The notes below the pieces were generated by a model. That model searched no databases, was not told the origin of the DNA, and worked only from the letters and a program-made list of their open reading frames with translations. The position numbers and the translations under genes are program-made. Of a stretch of DNA of 64,000 nucleotides, positions 32,788 through 41,318 are shown in pieces (position 1 is the stretch's first letter; every line of letters begins with the position of its first letter). The DNA is taken from the NCBI RefSeq assembly GCF_000250655.1, contig NC_016935.1:4172001-4236000 (forward strand). Reading direction: 5' to 3'. The DNA comes from Paenibacillus mucilaginosus 3016 (GTDB taxonomy: Bacteria > Bacillota > Bacilli > Paenibacillales > NBRC-103111).

Positions 32788-33264
32788 CTACAGCTCAATA
32801 GTATCCAGAATCAATCCTTTCAAGAATTGCCCAAAATCTTCAGCTACAGTTTTTTGTGGCCAATCTATACCTACACCGGCTGGGTATGCAACTACTTTTG
32901 GTTCTACATCTACTTCCGACCCCTGATTAAAATCCATACAATAGTAATAGTCGCCGAAATCATCTTCATAAATAATAAATAAATTGTTGGGTAGATCAAT
33001 TGTCTTTCGCTCAAGTAAGGTTAGCCAAACAGCATTGGGTACAGCATCATTTTCAAATTTATCAGAAGTAATACCATAAACCTGATGACCATACGTGCTT
33101 ACTATCCCGTATTCTTTAAGAAAATCACGATAAATACCGCGAAACTTAATACCCAGCTTTTTCTCCGCTACATGAATAAGTTCGTCAGAATGAGGCCCCA
33201 AATGATATGTCTTCGGGTCTTCTTTCATTAAATCTTTAGCTTCTTCATAGTCTTTAATACTCAT
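32788..33264 (-). CDS. SMI1/KNR4 (SUKH) family protein, likely immunity protein
   Basis: A 158-residue soluble protein. It has the SUKH pattern: EKKLGIKFRGIYRDFLKEYG, YGHQVYGITSDKF, NLFIIYEDDFGDYYYCMDF and a C-terminal FGQFLKGLI. Many SUKH proteins neutralise nuclease toxins of the polymorphic or LXG type. GGAGGA precedes the ATG; the ribosome site overlaps the stop of an upstream fragment that looks like a toxin C-terminus, as in real toxin-immunity pairs. No complete toxin gene is present, so it is an orphan here. It may still protect against sister-cell toxins. Confidence 0.85.
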   Translation of the reverse strand: MSIKDYEEAKDLMKEDPKTYHLGPHSDELIHVAEKKLGIKFRGIYRDFLKEYGIVSTYGHQVYGITSDKFENDAVPNAVWLTLLERKTIDLPNNLFIIYEDDFGDYYYCMDFNQGSEVDVEPKVVAYPAGVGIDWPQKTVAEDFGQFLKGLILDTIEL

Positions 33265-33267
33265 ATA

Positions 33268-33360
33268 TTATCCTCCATTATCTATAAATTCCTGCGCTCT
33301 AGCTTTCCAATAAGATTCTCTCCATGTTTTGAAAGCTTGGAAAGCCTCGTACAACGTGAT
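33268..33360 (-). pseudogene. C-terminal remnant of a polymorphic toxin next to its immunity gene
   Basis: The frame upstream of the SUKH gene reads about 30 residues ending AFKTWRESYWKARAQEFIDN-GG and a TAA, whose stop lies 3 bases before the SUKH ATG. F..WRE.FW-type endings are common in nuclease toxins of LXG/WapA kind. The frame is closed by TGA just upstream, so only the tail survives. Confidence 0.4.
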
Positions 33361-34101
33361 TCAGGGGAGGCGACTACCTCCTATTCAACAAATGAAGCGA
33401 ATGGAGGGGCGTGGGAGTATCATTGCTATCACCAGAAACATTCCATTTAGGTCCACCGCTCTTGCCCTCGGCTTGCAGTGGCAGCATACAAAAGAAAAGC
33501 TCTCTCCGCTGTCATTTGCCGCCAGGGTAGCTGCAGCTCAGGCGGTTCTTTTTTTGCCACCGAAGGCAGTGGGTATAGGTGCGGAATGTATGGATCACTG
33601 ACGATTACAGCAGTGGAGCGGCACCAGGTTAGCATTGGTTAGGGAAGTCGTTGTGTAGCCCCAGACCCAGACCTCCTCTCTGCAGCATAACTAGCGCAGA
33701 AGACAAAGTAGGTAGGATTCATCCATGCCTGGCTTTTGGCATCAGGCTGGATCATCGATATGCTTGAAGCAGCTGAATTTATAGCCTGTAGGTTCAAATC
33801 GAGGAAGACTTTGCTTCCTCCAACGCTAGTCGAATCGGCTAGAGAAAATTCAGTCTTGATTTTATGAATGGGTGGGGTGTGGTAGACTTCACCTTAAAGG
33901 TGCTCCTTTTTTTGTGGGTGATGTTCTCAGCAAACACCATTCTACCAAAAATTTGGAGCACTTTTTATATTTTTAGAGCATGGAACTTTAGAAATTCAGG
34001 ATCAATTCATTTGTTAAGTTGTGGTAAAATAAATCTTCTTTGGTAAAATATATGATAAACTAACCTTGCATCCAACATATTACTAGAAAAGAGGTCATCC
34101 T
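33361..34101. other. Gene-poor stretch with one anonymous coding relic
   Basis: No intact gene. On the minus strand, about 33630-33885, one frame stays open for about 84 codons (parts: FSLADSTSVGGSKVFLDLNL, AKSQAWMNPTYFVFCASYAA). It ends in a stop but has no start codon or ribosome site; I do not recognise it. The remaining DNA up to the lectin gene is AT-rich and empty. Confidence 0.35.
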
Positions 34102-34647
34102 GTGAAAAAATTTGTATTGATGCTTGTAGCTGTATTCATGCTCCAAATATCCTTTACCGCAGCCGCTTTTGCAAAGGACAGGCTTTACCCTGGTGAAACA
34201 CTTACTAAGGGACAGTCATTAGTGTCAAACAATGGGCGATTTGAACTTCGTTTCCAGTTCGATGGGAATCTGGTACTTTATAAGGACAATACGAAGGCAA
34301 TCTGGGCTTCGGGCACGAATGGTGCATGCTTCAGAAATCCTGGTGATCCACTATTTGGTGACAGGTGTTTGGATTGGCCGACCTATGTACTTTTCACCCC
34401 ATCTCGGGCGGGTACCATGGGGCTCGTAATTAGTAACAATACATATAACTCCTATCAATTTTGGGCAACTGATAACGCCGGATGGATTAATAACAGCGGT
34501 CATTACTCGAATAAGCCAAAGCCAGAAAACAAAAACGCCAACATTCTGATAGTACAAGATGATGGGAATGTAGTCCTGTATAACGAATCACCATACCTTG
34601 TCGTGTTACCTTATCCTGTTTGGGCTACAAATACAGGCGGGCAATAA
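34102..34647 (+). CDS. Secreted bulb-type mannose-binding lectin
   Basis: A 181-residue protein with GTG start and AGAGGT upstream. The signal peptide is MKKFVLMLVAVFMLQIS with cleavage near AFA-K. The mature protein holds B-lectin (GNA-type) repeats with the sugar site QxDxNxVxY intact twice: QFDGNLVLY near residue 53 and QDDGNVVLY near residue 160. A central insert with two cysteines (GACF...GDRCLDWP) may form a disulfide. Such lectins bind mannose-type glycans; in bacteria they occur as bacteriocins or surface proteins. At about 150 mature residues it is larger than a single B-lectin domain. It stands alone with its own terminator. Confidence 0.88.
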   Translation: MKKFVLMLVAVFMLQISFTAAAFAKDRLYPGETLTKGQSLVSNNGRFELRFQFDGNLVLYKDNTKAIWASGTNGACFRNPGDPLFGDRCLDWPTYVLFTPSRAGTMGLVISNNTYNSYQFWATDNAGWINNSGHYSNKPKPENKNANILIVQDDGNVVLYNESPYLVVLPYPVWATNTGGQ

Positions 34648-34658
34648 AATGTCATAGG

Positions 34659-34690
34659 GAGCCGCATCAATCTGCGGCTCTTTTTTATTT
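34659..34690 (+). terminator. Terminator of the lectin gene
   Basis: GAGCCGCA and TGCGGCTC form an 8-bp stem with a 6-base loop, followed directly by TTTTTTATTTT. It lies 11 bases after the stop codon. Confidence 0.9.
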
Positions 34691-35024
34691 TGTATTTCAT
34701 AGGAACCTTTGTAGTAGCGAATCTACGGATAACCCAGCGAGCGCATGGAAAAGAGTCCATACACCATTCGTATGGGCAGCCATAATAAGCCTTTTGACGT
34801 TAAAGCCACCAGGAAGAGATTGCTTGTTAGAGTTGGCGGTTTAGTTTAAAAATTCATCTCAATATATGAGGGGCTACGAGCAGCCTTTCGCTACCCTTTA
34901 CACGGGGCCCCTCGACTGTCTGGTATTCCGGCCACTGCGTAACGCCCCCTACCCCATAAATAGGGCCCCGGTTTCGTGCAAAATTAGATGGTTTTAGTGG
35001 TTGGGGGGTTGGGCGTGTCTTCCT

Positions 35025-35393
35025 TTACCACAGGGCCGGTGACTTCACGCTGGAATGGGATGGGTTGGAGTTCCACAGGAAAGTGGACCATGCTCCATAT
35101 GCCGCGTATGTGTACGTATCAAATGCCCAACTTTTATTGTCGCGCACCGTTAATTCATGATAAGAGAAGAACAGGTAACTTCGGCTTCTAACAAGAATGA
35201 TCTCCAACCCCAAATCTTCCATAGTGTGTTTTGGATTTGCCAGAAGGACTTCGTCCTTTACCCACGTTTCAAATTCGGCTGGGTCGGATTCGTTAATATC
35301 ATGGTCAGCAATATGGTCCCCAGCAACACAAGTAAAATCCGCACACGTATCTCTCCCTTCATAAAAGGCTATGAAATTCGGGGCGTGGACATG
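35025..35393 (-). pseudogene. Start-less remnant of an unknown protein (about 120 codons)
   Basis: One minus-strand frame runs from a stop at about 35393 to a stop at 35025 and reads smoothly: PNFIAFYEGRDTCADF, ADHDINESDPAEFETWVKDE, LGLEIILVRSRSYLFFSYHE, DTYTYAAYGAWSTFLW. Only an internal ATG (MEDLGLE) is available, and no ribosome site. The acidic and aromatic composition recalls small immunity-type proteins, but I cannot name a family. Most likely a 5'-truncated gene. Confidence 0.4.
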
Positions 35394-35454
35394 CTAGGAA
35401 GACCATTTTGTCATTGGGTGTAAAATTGTAATCTGACGGTTACTTCAATGCAAA

Positions 35455-35530
35455 ATGGAGCAGCTGCCGAGGCAAACTGCTCCTGCATCATTCCACTAAC
35501 GTTCGCCGATAGCTCGGTCCTGCAGCCGGT
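35455..35530. repeat. Dispersed hairpin plus ATTCC-CTAACG element
   Basis: GGAGCAGCTGCCGAGGCAAA and CTGCTCC form a hairpin, followed by ATTCCACTAACG. Related copies lie at about 20562-20625 (GGAG..CTGCCGA..CCTCC, ATTCAGCTAACGTTCCCAGT) and 36601-36657 (ACAGTTGCCGCAG..TGCTC, ATTCCGCTAACGCCTCCAGT). They fit an interspersed intergenic repeat, function unknown. Confidence 0.5.
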
Positions 35531-35570
35531 AGGGATATGAATAAAAGAATCCTAACAAAATACATGGATC

Positions 35571-36456
35571 CTAAATTACTAATGAGGAGTAAATATTTTC
35601 CGTATACTTAGTAATAGCTTCGTCATAATCTGGATACGTATAGCCGAGACTTTCTGACACAGCTTTTGAGTATTTTCTAAATAACTCATAACAAGTTAAT
35701 AACGACTGCCACATTTCCTGATACCCATTCTCAGAATAGGTTGATAGGAGCTTTTCCCAATCTTCATTAGGAAGGTAACGATTAATAAATTTATAGTTCT
35801 TCCCTACGCTAAAAGTATATCCGTGTTCAGACCCGATTTGCCAAGCCATCATTCTTAATAGATTAGGTCTTCCAATCTCGTTTAAATGGTCAATCGCAAA
35901 GAGTATTTCTTTTCTGGCTAGTCCTTTTACTACGTAAGTTGAAACCATCCAGAACTCATTACAACAATCATCAAATGCTCTTGCGGTCGGCTTTTTAATC
36001 CAATATTGACGATCGTCTGCGATCACTTCATTATTGATTAGAATATCCTTATCAAGCAGGACCTCAACTAAACCGTCGTTCTTGGTAAAATAATCTCCCA
36101 CTTCGTTAATTGGAAAGTGTCAAGTCTAACTTATTACCATCCTCAAAAAGAATTATATATGAAAACCAGTTACCTAGCTCTGACGGAAAAAGCTCCATAT
36201 CTTCGGGTTTTTGCATCATAAGCCGATTCCCAAAAAATTCAAGCCATTGGTCAGTCTCTTTGAAAGATTCAATATCTGTTACAAAGTAAGAGATGTCATA
36301 ATCCCGGAATGTATCAACGGGAATATTTTTGTTTGTACGTGACCCTTCCAAAGTTGCCAGTCGTATTCTATCATCATTTTTAGCGAAATTGATAATGGTA
36401 CTCATCATTTCATGTTCACTTCTCAAGCAGTATTCCTCCGTTCCAACCGGTTTCAT
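35571..36456 (-). pseudogene. aadK: Aminoglycoside 6-adenylyltransferase gene with a frameshift
   Basis: Two frames make one AadK/ANT(6)-like protein. The first (36456-36106) has the nucleotidyltransferase core: RLATLEGSRTNKNIP and FRDYDISYFVTD, with the Gly-Ser and Asp-x-Asp residues. It ends DLTLSN at a premature TAA. The second (to 35571) resumes in another frame with PINEVGDYF, then DRQYWIKKPTARAFDDCCNE, FWMVSTYVVKGLARKE and the C-terminal helical domain. The break is at about 36113, where one base gained or two lost would restore the frame. The enzyme would adenylylate streptomycin. It may be truly inactive or a sequence error. Gene name by similarity only. Confidence 0.85.
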
Positions 36457-36668
36457 TTGAAGCGTAGTTTCTATATAGCCACATTATCGACGAAGATAGA
36501 CATTCGAGAAATGTATCGTGATCGTTGTTGTGCATGTCTATATGGACGATCTGCTTATATTCGTTGTGCACTTGCCTGCTACCCGTTCAATGAAAAATAG
36601 AACAGTTGCCGCAGTGATTTGCTCTTCTGTATTCCGCTAACGCCTCCAGTTAGCTTAAGATCATACTT

Positions 36669-37190
36669 TTAAAATTGGAAATACCAAAAAATCGCTTTCT
36701 CATTAGCTGTTGGAAAATTCGAGTAAAGCATACTATCAACGCCACCGATTTTAAAATCGTTTCTAGCATAAAACAAGCAGGCCGAAATATTAACATCCTG
36801 CGTTTCTAGCATGAGACCAATTAAATTGTTTTGCCTTGCCCATTCCTCAGCTTTTTTTAATAGCGCGGTTCCGATTCCCTTCTTTCTCTGATCTTTGGCC
36901 ACTGCTATATCTTCTACAAGAGCAAAACCATTCCAATTGGAACGTAGCTTGATTTGCCCAATACTGATATTGTCATCATAATACAAAAAAACGGCCTTTT
37001 CTCTTTCATAAATGTAACTAATGTCGATGTCATCATTTTCATATTGTTTGTAATATGGCTCTTCAAAAATCTCCTCTGTATATGTCCATATACTATCTTC
37101 ATATTTAGGTATAATCCTACCAGTGACCATAAAACCCTCATTGTGCTTGTTAAAATCCTTCAAAGTAGAATGCGTCATTTTGATGATCAT
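36669..37190 (-). CDS. satA: Streptothricin N-acetyltransferase (SatA-like GNAT)
   Basis: A 173-residue cytoplasmic GNAT enzyme. Family match is close over the whole length: GRIIPKYEDSIWTYTEEIFE, IGQIKLRSNWNGFALVEDIA, the acetyl-CoA loop DQRKKGIGTALLKKAEEWA, LMLETQDVNISACLFYARND and FKIGGVDSMLYSNF. In Bacillus SatA acetylates the beta-lysine part of streptothricin and gives resistance. It lies upstream of the broken aadK-like gene on the same strand, about 210 bp apart. It probably has its own transcript; a hairpin separates it from the GH2 region. Low GC compared with the NRPS. Confidence 0.85.
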   Translation of the reverse strand: MIIKMTHSTLKDFNKHNEGFMVTGRIIPKYEDSIWTYTEEIFEEPYYKQYENDDIDISYIYEREKAVFLYYDDNISIGQIKLRSNWNGFALVEDIAVAKDQRKKGIGTALLKKAEEWARQNNLIGLMLETQDVNISACLFYARNDFKIGGVDSMLYSNFPTANEKAIFWYFQF

Positions 37191-37283
37191 ATTTATTAAC
37201 TACCCCCACGATCACAAAATACTGTCCTTATTATTATACCATATATTGGAACTATACTGCCCGTTAACTTAACAAATTTAACA

Positions 37284-37328
37284 AAAAAGGGGATGCCTCC
37301 ACACATCATCAGGAGGACATCCCCTTTT
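37284..37328. terminator. Bidirectional hairpin upstream of satA
   Basis: AAAAGGGGATG and CCTCC pair with GGAGG and CATCCCCTTTT around a short loop. A/T runs flank both sides. It separates the satA promoter region from the GH2 locus. Confidence 0.7.
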
Positions 37329-37417
37329 ACGTATCACTTATATGTGCGCATATTCTTCAGTACATTATAGTTACAGGTGATGCGGTGGGAGGACCTATAT
37401 ATATGATGGTACTCAAA

Positions 37418-37442
37418 GGCTGCCGGATAATAACCGGCAGCC
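37418..37442 (-). terminator. Hairpin downstream of the GH2 gene
   Basis: GGCTGCCGG (37418-37426) pairs with CCGGCAGCC (37434-37442) around ATAATAA. On the minus strand TTTGAG follows. It lies about 125 bases after the GH2 stop and probably ends that operon. Confidence 0.6.
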
Positions 37443-37568
37443 CATTGCTTCATGAACTAACGTTCTCAGATAGTTGAATCATCATTGATCATGGTTATCA
37501 GCACAATCGGTTAACTCCGCTAAAGCGATTTAACCTGCTCTCATCTCCTTGTTTCATGTGTGTTTAAC

Positions 37569-39275
37569 CTATACGGAAATTGACGAATGGCTCCCTCTAA
37601 AATATTTCTTGACTACTTCGAAGGCCATCTTTGGTCTACGGTATCTGTCCACGATTCCTTTACTGTTCTGCGTTCCTGCCCGGGATAAGAGCCACCCCGT
37701 ATCCTCAACCACACGGCAATCGCTGAACTGCCAGATGAACATTCCGTTGATATACGACTTCTGCGCGTAGGCTGCCAGGTTACTCTCGATAATGTCTGCC
37801 TGCCTTTCCTCCGTGCCCCTGACTCTCGTTGCATCACGCAACCCGTAATAGCCGTCTCCTCCGAACTCGCTCATGATCATTGGTTTGCCAAGCCCTCCCC
37901 CTTGATCGGCCCAGCCTCGAGCCTGGTCGCATAAAGTGGACGGATCCTCGTTCGTATACCAACCGGGGTACAGATTGTATGAGACTATGTCGACCAAATC
38001 TAAGCACAGGTCCTTCTCTCTGTGATGCGTCGCATAGGTTAAGAGACGGGAGTTGTCCAAGTGACGAATTTGCGTCAGCTGCTCCTTATACAGCTCCCTG
38101 CCTTCTGGTGTGTCGGATGCGCATTCGTTCAGAATGCCCCAGATAATGATGCTAGGATGGTTATAGTGACTGAGGACCATCTCTTCGTTGCAGGCAAGGC
38201 ACTGCTCTTGGCAACCTGGACTTAGCATATGGTCCAATTGGAATCCCCTGGCGTGATTCTCCTCCCACACCAGAATGCCTCGCTCGTCGCATAAATCGAG
38301 GAAGCGCTCGTCGTTGGGATAATGACTCGTGCGCACCGCATTGGAGCCGGCTTCGATCATCAGCTCCATATCCTGCACCATCAGCGAATAGGGGAACGCA
38401 GCTCCGACCATCGGATGATCCTCATGTCGATTAAAGCCCTTAAGGACGATGTCTTCGCCATTGATTTGAATCCTGCCGCTATTGGTGGTCACCGTGCGGA
38501 ATCCGACCCGCTCGATCAAGTCATCCGACGGATCCGCGGCCCCATCTACATACAATTTCGCGTCAAGCAGATACAGGTGCGGCGACTCGTGCGACCATGG
38601 TTTCGCATCAGGACATGCAATTCTGCCTCTAACTGCGACAGTGGCACCGGCGACGACAGAGCACTCCTGCAATTCCATTAGGGCCCCAGCTAAGTTAATT
38701 GCAACCGACACGGAGGCAACCGCCCCACTGCTGTTCGCTACGTGGACGACAACCTCACCTCCCCATATACTATCTCTCCAATAAGGTGTGAATTGGATGC
38801 GTTCGATATAAATGGGAGATATAATTTCCATACCGACCGGCCGGATCATACCGCCGTAGGTAAAATAATCGTTCGCAAAGTGCAGTTTGGACTCTTCATG
38901 AAAGGAGTTGTCGACAAGAACAATCAGCTCGTGGCGGCCCGGTATCACATCGTGGATCACCCGAGTATGAAAGGGAGTGTAGGCATTATAATGAGAGCCC
39001 ACTTCTACTCCATCGAATAAAATAACGGCGGTATGGCTGATTCCTTTAAAATTGAAGCGAAGTGAAGCGGGCTCCGCAATCTCAATGAATCGCCGGTAAA
39101 CGCCCTTTCCCCGATAGGTGCGAAATGCAGGATGCATTTCCCAGCATCCCGGAACAGGAAGTCTGTAGCTGTAAGCCTGAGGAATCGGCTCCTCTGGTTG
39201 CACCGGGCTAAAATCCCAATCCCCTTCAATTTCAGTAACCTTACGAATTTGATTCGTAGTAAATAAACGCAGCAT
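37569..39275 (-). CDS. GH2 glycoside hydrolase, probable beta-glucuronidase
   Basis: A 568-residue cytoplasmic enzyme with the GH2 order: jelly-roll sugar-binding domain (VPGCWEMHP, YRGKGVYRRF), immunoglobulin-like domain, and TIM barrel. The acid/base is Glu in IIWGILNECAS and the nucleophile is Glu in MIMSEFGGDG. FNRHEDHPMVG and NAVRTSHYPNDERFLDLCDE are standard blocks. Near the C-terminus QNSKGIVDRYRRPK holds an N-x-K motif, the glucuronate-carboxylate signature of beta-glucuronidases, so uronides are the likely substrate rather than galactosides. It lies downstream of an LplBC-type transporter on the same strand. AAGGAGG precedes the ATG. Confidence 0.85.
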   Translation of the reverse strand: MLRLFTTNQIRKVTEIEGDWDFSPVQPEEPIPQAYSYRLPVPGCWEMHPAFRTYRGKGVYRRFIEIAEPASLRFNFKGISHTAVILFDGVEVGSHYNAYTPFHTRVIHDVIPGRHELIVLVDNSFHEESKLHFANDYFTYGGMIRPVGMEIISPIYIERIQFTPYWRDSIWGGEVVVHVANSSGAVASVSVAINLAGALMELQECSVVAGATVAVRGRIACPDAKPWSHESPHLYLLDAKLYVDGAADPSDDLIERVGFRTVTTNSGRIQINGEDIVLKGFNRHEDHPMVGAAFPYSLMVQDMELMIEAGSNAVRTSHYPNDERFLDLCDERGILVWEENHARGFQLDHMLSPGCQEQCLACNEEMVLSHYNHPSIIIWGILNECASDTPEGRELYKEQLTQIRHLDNSRLLTYATHHREKDLCLDLVDIVSYNLYPGWYTNEDPSTLCDQARGWADQGGGLGKPMIMSEFGGDGYYGLRDATRVRGTEERQADIIESNLAAYAQKSYINGMFIWQFSDCRVVEDTGWLLSRAGTQNSKGIVDRYRRPKMAFEVVKKYFRGSHSSISV

Positions 39276-39407
39276 TTTTGTTCCTCCTTAATCATGTTTG
39301 TACTGTTTTTCACAAGTGAAGAACCCTTCTGTAGTATTTCAAGAGCGGCTGCCTATATTTGCCGATAACCCGTATCCCGATGATCAGACCTTTCCGTTGT
39401 CCTTTCT

Positions 39408-40289
39408 CTATTCTTTGATAGCACCAATCATTACGCCTTTCACGAAGTATTTTTGAAGAAAAGGGTACAAAAATAGGATCGGCACCGTGGCGATAATGAT
39501 TGTCGCGTATTTAATGGTCTCTCCTATAGCCATTTGATCAGAAGTCCCAACTCCCACAGACATGGCGTTCGTGTCGTTACTAATAAGAATCTCTCTTAAA
39601 ATCACCTGCAGAGGAAAATAATCTCTCGTCTGCAAGAATATCGTGGCAAAAAACCATGAATTCCAATGCGATACTCCATAGAATAAAATCATCACAGCCA
39701 CTACGGGCATAGAGAGCGGCAGCACGATTCGAAACAATATGGTCCAGTCCCCGGCTCCATCGATTCTTGCCGATTCCTCCAAGCTTTCGGGCACCGACTG
39801 AAAAGCAGTACGCATAATAATCAAATTGAAAGCACTCACGGCGGACGGCAAAATGACCGCAAGTCGAGTATCCAGCAAATCCAAATTGCGCATCAGTAAA
39901 TAAAGAGGAATTAAGCCGCCTTCAAAGAACATGGTGAAGACGATGAGGAACATGACTGGATTCGTCAGCATTACATTTTTGCGGGACAGGGCATACGCCC
40001 CTAGTGCTGTTAGCAGAATATTGATGCCAGTGCCAACAGTCACGTAGAATAATGTATTTCCGAAGCCAGTCAAGATGTTCGGATTGCGGAACACCATCCG
40101 ATAAGCATCGAAATTCAGCCCTTGCGGATAGAGCAGCAGTCCGCGATTCTGTACGACATATTGCGGATCGCTTAGCGAAGAGAACAGAACATACAGCAGT
40201 GGATATAATGTCATTAAGGAAATAAGTATCATCAATATTGAATTGCCTATATCGAAAGTTTGCTCACCTAAGGAACGCTTCATCAGCAA
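39408..40289 (-). CDS. Carbohydrate ABC transporter permease, LplC/YtcP type
   Basis: A 293-residue membrane protein; TTG at 40289 or the ATG two codons later, with GGGGGAG upstream. The EAA loop is LEESARIDGAGDWTILFRIV and the end is the typical FVKGVMIGAIKE. Six spans. Its partner LplB-type gene lies 13 bases upstream. With the 546-residue lipoprotein it forms an oligosaccharide importer, probably for uronides given the GH2 enzyme downstream. No ATPase gene is present. Confidence 0.92.
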   Translation of the reverse strand: MLMKRSLGEQTFDIGNSILMILISLMTLYPLLYVLFSSLSDPQYVVQNRGLLLYPQGLNFDAYRMVFRNPNILTGFGNTLFYVTVGTGINILLTALGAYALSRKNVMLTNPVMFLIVFTMFFEGGLIPLYLLMRNLDLLDTRLAVILPSAVSAFNLIIMRTAFQSVPESLEESARIDGAGDWTILFRIVLPLSMPVVAVMILFYGVSHWNSWFFATIFLQTRDYFPLQVILREILISNDTNAMSVGVGTSDQMAIGETIKYATIIIATVPILFLYPFLQKYFVKGVMIGAIKE

Positions 40290-40302
40290 GTTCGGCTCCC
40301 CC

Positions 40303-41217
40303 TTACCATAGTTTGGTTTCCCCCAGCCGCTTGGCTGTCATGTTGGCTCCTATGAGCAATGTGAAGCTGATCGCTGCATTGAACAGGCCGACGGCGGCGC
40401 TGTAGCTGTAATTTGCCTCCAGAATCCCCTTCCGATAGACGAAAGTTTGGATGACATCGGCCGTTTCATAGATCACCGGATTATACATCAGAATGATCTT
40501 CTCAAAGCCGACAGTCATGAACTTGCCAATAAAGAGAATGAACATGATCGTGACTGTTGGCATGATTCCCGGCAGGGTGACATGCCACATCTGCTTCCAC
40601 CGGCTGGCGCCGTCCATTCGTGCCGCCTCATAGAGCGATGGATTAATGCTGCTGATCGCTGCAAGATATACGATTGAGCTCCAACCAATATTTTGCCAGA
40701 TTTCCGAGGAAATGTAGGTTGTTCTGAACCAGCCGGGCGATCGCATGAAGGAGACCGGCTCCAGACCAAACATCGCTATGATGTTGTTCACCAATCCGTC
40801 CCGGGCCAGAAAGTCAAACATCATGCCTACAATGACGACCATCGAGATAAAATGCGGCATGTAAGAAATGGTCTGCACAGCCTTGCGGAATATACGACCT
40901 TTGATTTCATTGAGCAGCAAGGCGAAGATAATTCCCGTTGGGAAAAAGAAGACCAGGCTGTACAGGCTGAGCAGCAGCGTATTCTTCAAAATTCGTCCGA
41001 AATACACGCTTCCGAAAAAATCCTCGAAATGCTTGAAGCCCACCCAGGGGCTTCCAAGGAACCCCTTGGCGGGTATGAAATCTTTGAATGCAATTTGCAG
41101 GCCGTACATTGGACCATATTGGAAAATCAGATAATATGCCAGCACAGGCAGTAACATGAAGTAGATGGCTTTATTTTTTAGAAGATCCTTTTGCAGTCTG
41201 ATCAAATATGATCTCAT
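40303..41217 (-). CDS. Sugar ABC transporter permease, LplB type
   Basis: A 304-residue membrane protein with GGAGG before the ATG. It has the LplB N-terminal block YFMLLPVLAYYLIFQYGPMY and GLQIAFKDF, and the EAA loop YEAARMDGASRWKQMWHVTL. The C-terminus ends NMTAKRLGETKLW, common in this subfamily. It lies about 100 bases after the lipoprotein gene and 13 bases before the LplC-type gene. Confidence 0.92.
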   Translation of the reverse strand: MRSYLIRLQKDLLKNKAIYFMLLPVLAYYLIFQYGPMYGLQIAFKDFIPAKGFLGSPWVGFKHFEDFFGSVYFGRILKNTLLLSLYSLVFFFPTGIIFALLLNEIKGRIFRKAVQTISYMPHFISMVVIVGMMFDFLARDGLVNNIIAMFGLEPVSFMRSPGWFRTTYISSEIWQNIGWSSIVYLAAISSINPSLYEAARMDGASRWKQMWHVTLPGIMPTVTIMFILFIGKFMTVGFEKIILMYNPVIYETADVIQTFVYRKGILEANYSYSAAVGLFNAAISFTLLIGANMTAKRLGETKLW

Positions 41218-41318
41218 GTTTCATCCTCCTCCTGTTCCTAGCGTTATCATGTCACAAAAATGGGTATGACAAAGAAAGCCGAAATAACCCAATTCCGGCT
41301 CGCTATCGTCTGAGACTC

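Larger units (their letters stand above)
34691..35570. other. Long gene-poor stretch with one coding relic and a dispersed repeat
   Basis: Apart from the relic at 35025-35393 and the hairpin repeat near 35455-35530 I see no gene, promoter or IS. A GC-rich patch at 34860-34980 (GGGGCCCC, GGGCCCC) stands out from the AT-rich surroundings. Confidence 0.4.

Noticed and set aside
33329..33601. A 90-codon plus-strand frame upstream of the SUKH gene
   Set aside because: No ribosome site and no family; the opposite strand holds the toxin tail.
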